A stretch of 6,204 nucleotides of DNA. It comes from RGIG3009 sp045653425 (GTDB lineage: Bacteria; Bacillota; Clostridia; Oscillospirales; Acutalibacteraceae). A program made the translations under genes and the position numbers. Position 1 is the first letter of the stretch; every line of letters starts with the position of its first letter. The stretch is from contig JAZOLU010000049.1 of the NCBI GenBank assembly GCA_045653425.1, forward strand, positions 1 through 6,204, in the 5' to 3' direction. Shown piece by piece: positions 6,189-6,204 of the stretch. The notes under the pieces are model-generated. The model was not told the DNA's origin. It saw nothing but the letters and a program-made list of their open reading frames with translations, and did not search any database.

Positions 6189-6204
6189 AAATGCCTGGTT
6201 TTCT

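Overview
The window looks like chromosomal DNA from a Gram-positive anaerobe of the Clostridia, possibly Oscillospiraceae/Ruminococcaceae. The reasons are strong AGGAG-type ribosome binding sites, consensus sigma-A promoters in AT-rich gaps, coding DNA that is moderately GC-rich by eye, a GTP-type PEP carboxykinase, an intracellular neopullulanase-like GH13 enzyme, and a Firmicutes-style rRNA leader motif at the left edge. The taxon is an inference; no rRNA gene is in view.

Layout. Positions 1-116 hold a leftward consensus promoter (TTGACA, 17 nt, TATGAT) and the start of a structured leader with a boxA-like motif. This most likely serves an rRNA operon just outside the window. Next is a leftward GH13 alpha-glycosidase gene (125-1984). 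It has its own promoter, with a perfect 12-bp palindrome over the predicted transcription start, and no terminator between it and the leftward promoter. A divergent, AT-rich intergenic region (1985-2146) separates it from a rightward three-gene operon: low-molecular-weight protein tyrosine phosphatase, rimI-like N-acetyltransferase and tsaD. The last two junctions are ATGA overlaps. The operon ends in an intrinsic terminator at 4066-4098. A monocistronic rightward pckG (4216-5991) follows, with its own promoter, RBS and strong terminator (6006-6036).

The last ~135 bases are non-coding and hold four successive hairpins, all with TA-rich loops (TAAA, TAGAA, TAAAA, TAAA). They look like a mobile or REP/IS200-IS605-type repeat cut by the window edge.

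Functionally, the genes are housekeeping and central metabolism: alpha-glucan breakdown, tRNA t6A37 synthesis (tsaD), N-terminal protein acetylation (rimI), phosphoprotein signalling or turnover, and PEP/oxaloacetate interconversion. No clearly new multi-gene system is visible. The signals most worth a second look are the hairpin array, the rRNA-type promoter fused to the 3' end of the GH13 gene, the operator-like palindrome, and a phosphatase gene sitting where tsaE/tsaB often sit in relatives.
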